Below, piece after piece: positions 63,861 to 64,000 of a DNA stretch of 64,000 nucleotides. The stretch covers positions 868,001 through 932,000 of the forward strand of contig NZ_AP025293.1 in the NCBI RefSeq assembly GCF_036492425.1. Reading direction: 5' to 3'. Position 1 is the first letter of the stretch. Every line of letters begins with the position of its first letter. The DNA comes from Persicobacter psychrovividus. Lineage in GTDB: Bacteria > Bacteroidota > Bacteroidia > Cytophagales > Cyclobacteriaceae. The notes under the pieces were generated by a model, which saw only the letters and a list, made by a program, of their open reading frames with translations, was not told the DNA's origin and searched no databases. Made by a program: the position numbers and the translations under genes.

Positions 63861-63955
63861 AACAAAAAAAGAAGGGTAACGAACCGAGCGGTTCATTACC
63901 CTTTCTACCCAACATCAACCTATGTTAGTTATTAATCAAAGGTTGTGCCGAAAAT
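63861..63955 (-). ncRNA. Structured element C (small RNA candidate, second copy of B)
   Basis: On the minus strand GGCACAACCTTTG, then the 26 nt shared with B, then the stem AAGGGTAATGAACC / GGTTCGTTACCCTT and T7. It is in the same orientation as B, and the two flank the operon at 61508-63814. The window ends 45 bp later, so an upstream minus-strand gene cannot be excluded. Confidence 0.5.
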
Positions 63956-64000
63956 CAATGGCGGTATCCGCGTTTATCAAAAGCGAAGTATTAATACTGA

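Noticed and set aside
1-64000. tRNA, rRNA, CRISPR arrays, transposases and phage genes
   Set aside because: None could be found by reading both strands for cloverleaf arms, rRNA landmarks, spacer-repeat patterns or DDE/tyrosine recombinase motifs.

Overview
The window looks like the chromosome of a free-living, probably aquatic Bacteroidota bacterium of the Cytophagia type. The evidence is a large surface protein with a gliding-motility-type C-terminal domain beside a PorP/SprF-OmpA protein (type IX secretion and gliding), a TonB-dependent receptor with an N-terminal carboxypeptidase-D-like domain, a GH92 alpha-mannosidase, a two-component-propeller/Y_Y_Y regulator, promoters of the TAnnTTTG kind and little use of Shine-Dalgarno sites. 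The genus cannot be fixed from the sequence alone. No rRNA, tRNA, CRISPR array, transposase or phage gene was seen.

Layout. 1-6.8 kb: an orphan sensor kinase, a MarR regulator with a palindromic site in front of it, a secreted C69 dipeptidase, a META lipoprotein, a sulfotransferase overlapping a thioredoxin-like exported protein, and a 48-aa membrane peptide. 6.9-13.9 kb: GH92 mannosidase, a small unknown gene, a MATE exporter, a DUF2158/YodC-like protein and an Nramp metal importer. 13.9-17.1 kb: an array of five 187-bp tandem repeats, a helical-repeat protein and a nested palindromic element. 17.1-24.4 kb: a flavin-binding PNPOx-like protein, two secreted leucine-rich-repeat proteins, and a lipoprotein/TonB receptor pair. 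25-30.1 kb: a second orphan kinase, an unknown protein, a DEAD-box helicase and YebC.

31-43.3 kb: the surface adhesin and its SprF-OmpA partner, a lipoprotein glycosidase, a TPR protein and a DUF2892 protein. 43.7-49.6 kb: a propeller-type transmembrane regulator and, convergent to it, a calcium-binding-type MopE/TSP3 repeat protein. 49.8-55 kb: a thiamine-binding-like protein, an MFS transporter, a peroxiredoxin-like protein, a small lipoprotein, an unknown protein and an outer-membrane barrel. 55-60.9 kb: a short DnaE-type polymerase behind DNA polymerase IV (a translesion pair), and a group II PLP decarboxylase. 61.5-63.8 kb: an overlapping three-gene operon encoding a divergent Lgt-like membrane protein, a radical SAM enzyme resembling the tetraether-synthase (Tes/MJ0619) family, and a 59-aa two-helix membrane protein.

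The last operon is the most interesting part of the window. It joins a putative lipid carbon-carbon-coupling enzyme to an Lgt-fold protein that seems to have lost key Lgt residues. It lies between two direct copies of a structured element of about 90 bp whose stem covaries. It also shares a promoter-proximal element of about 46 bp with the helical-repeat gene at 15.4 kb.
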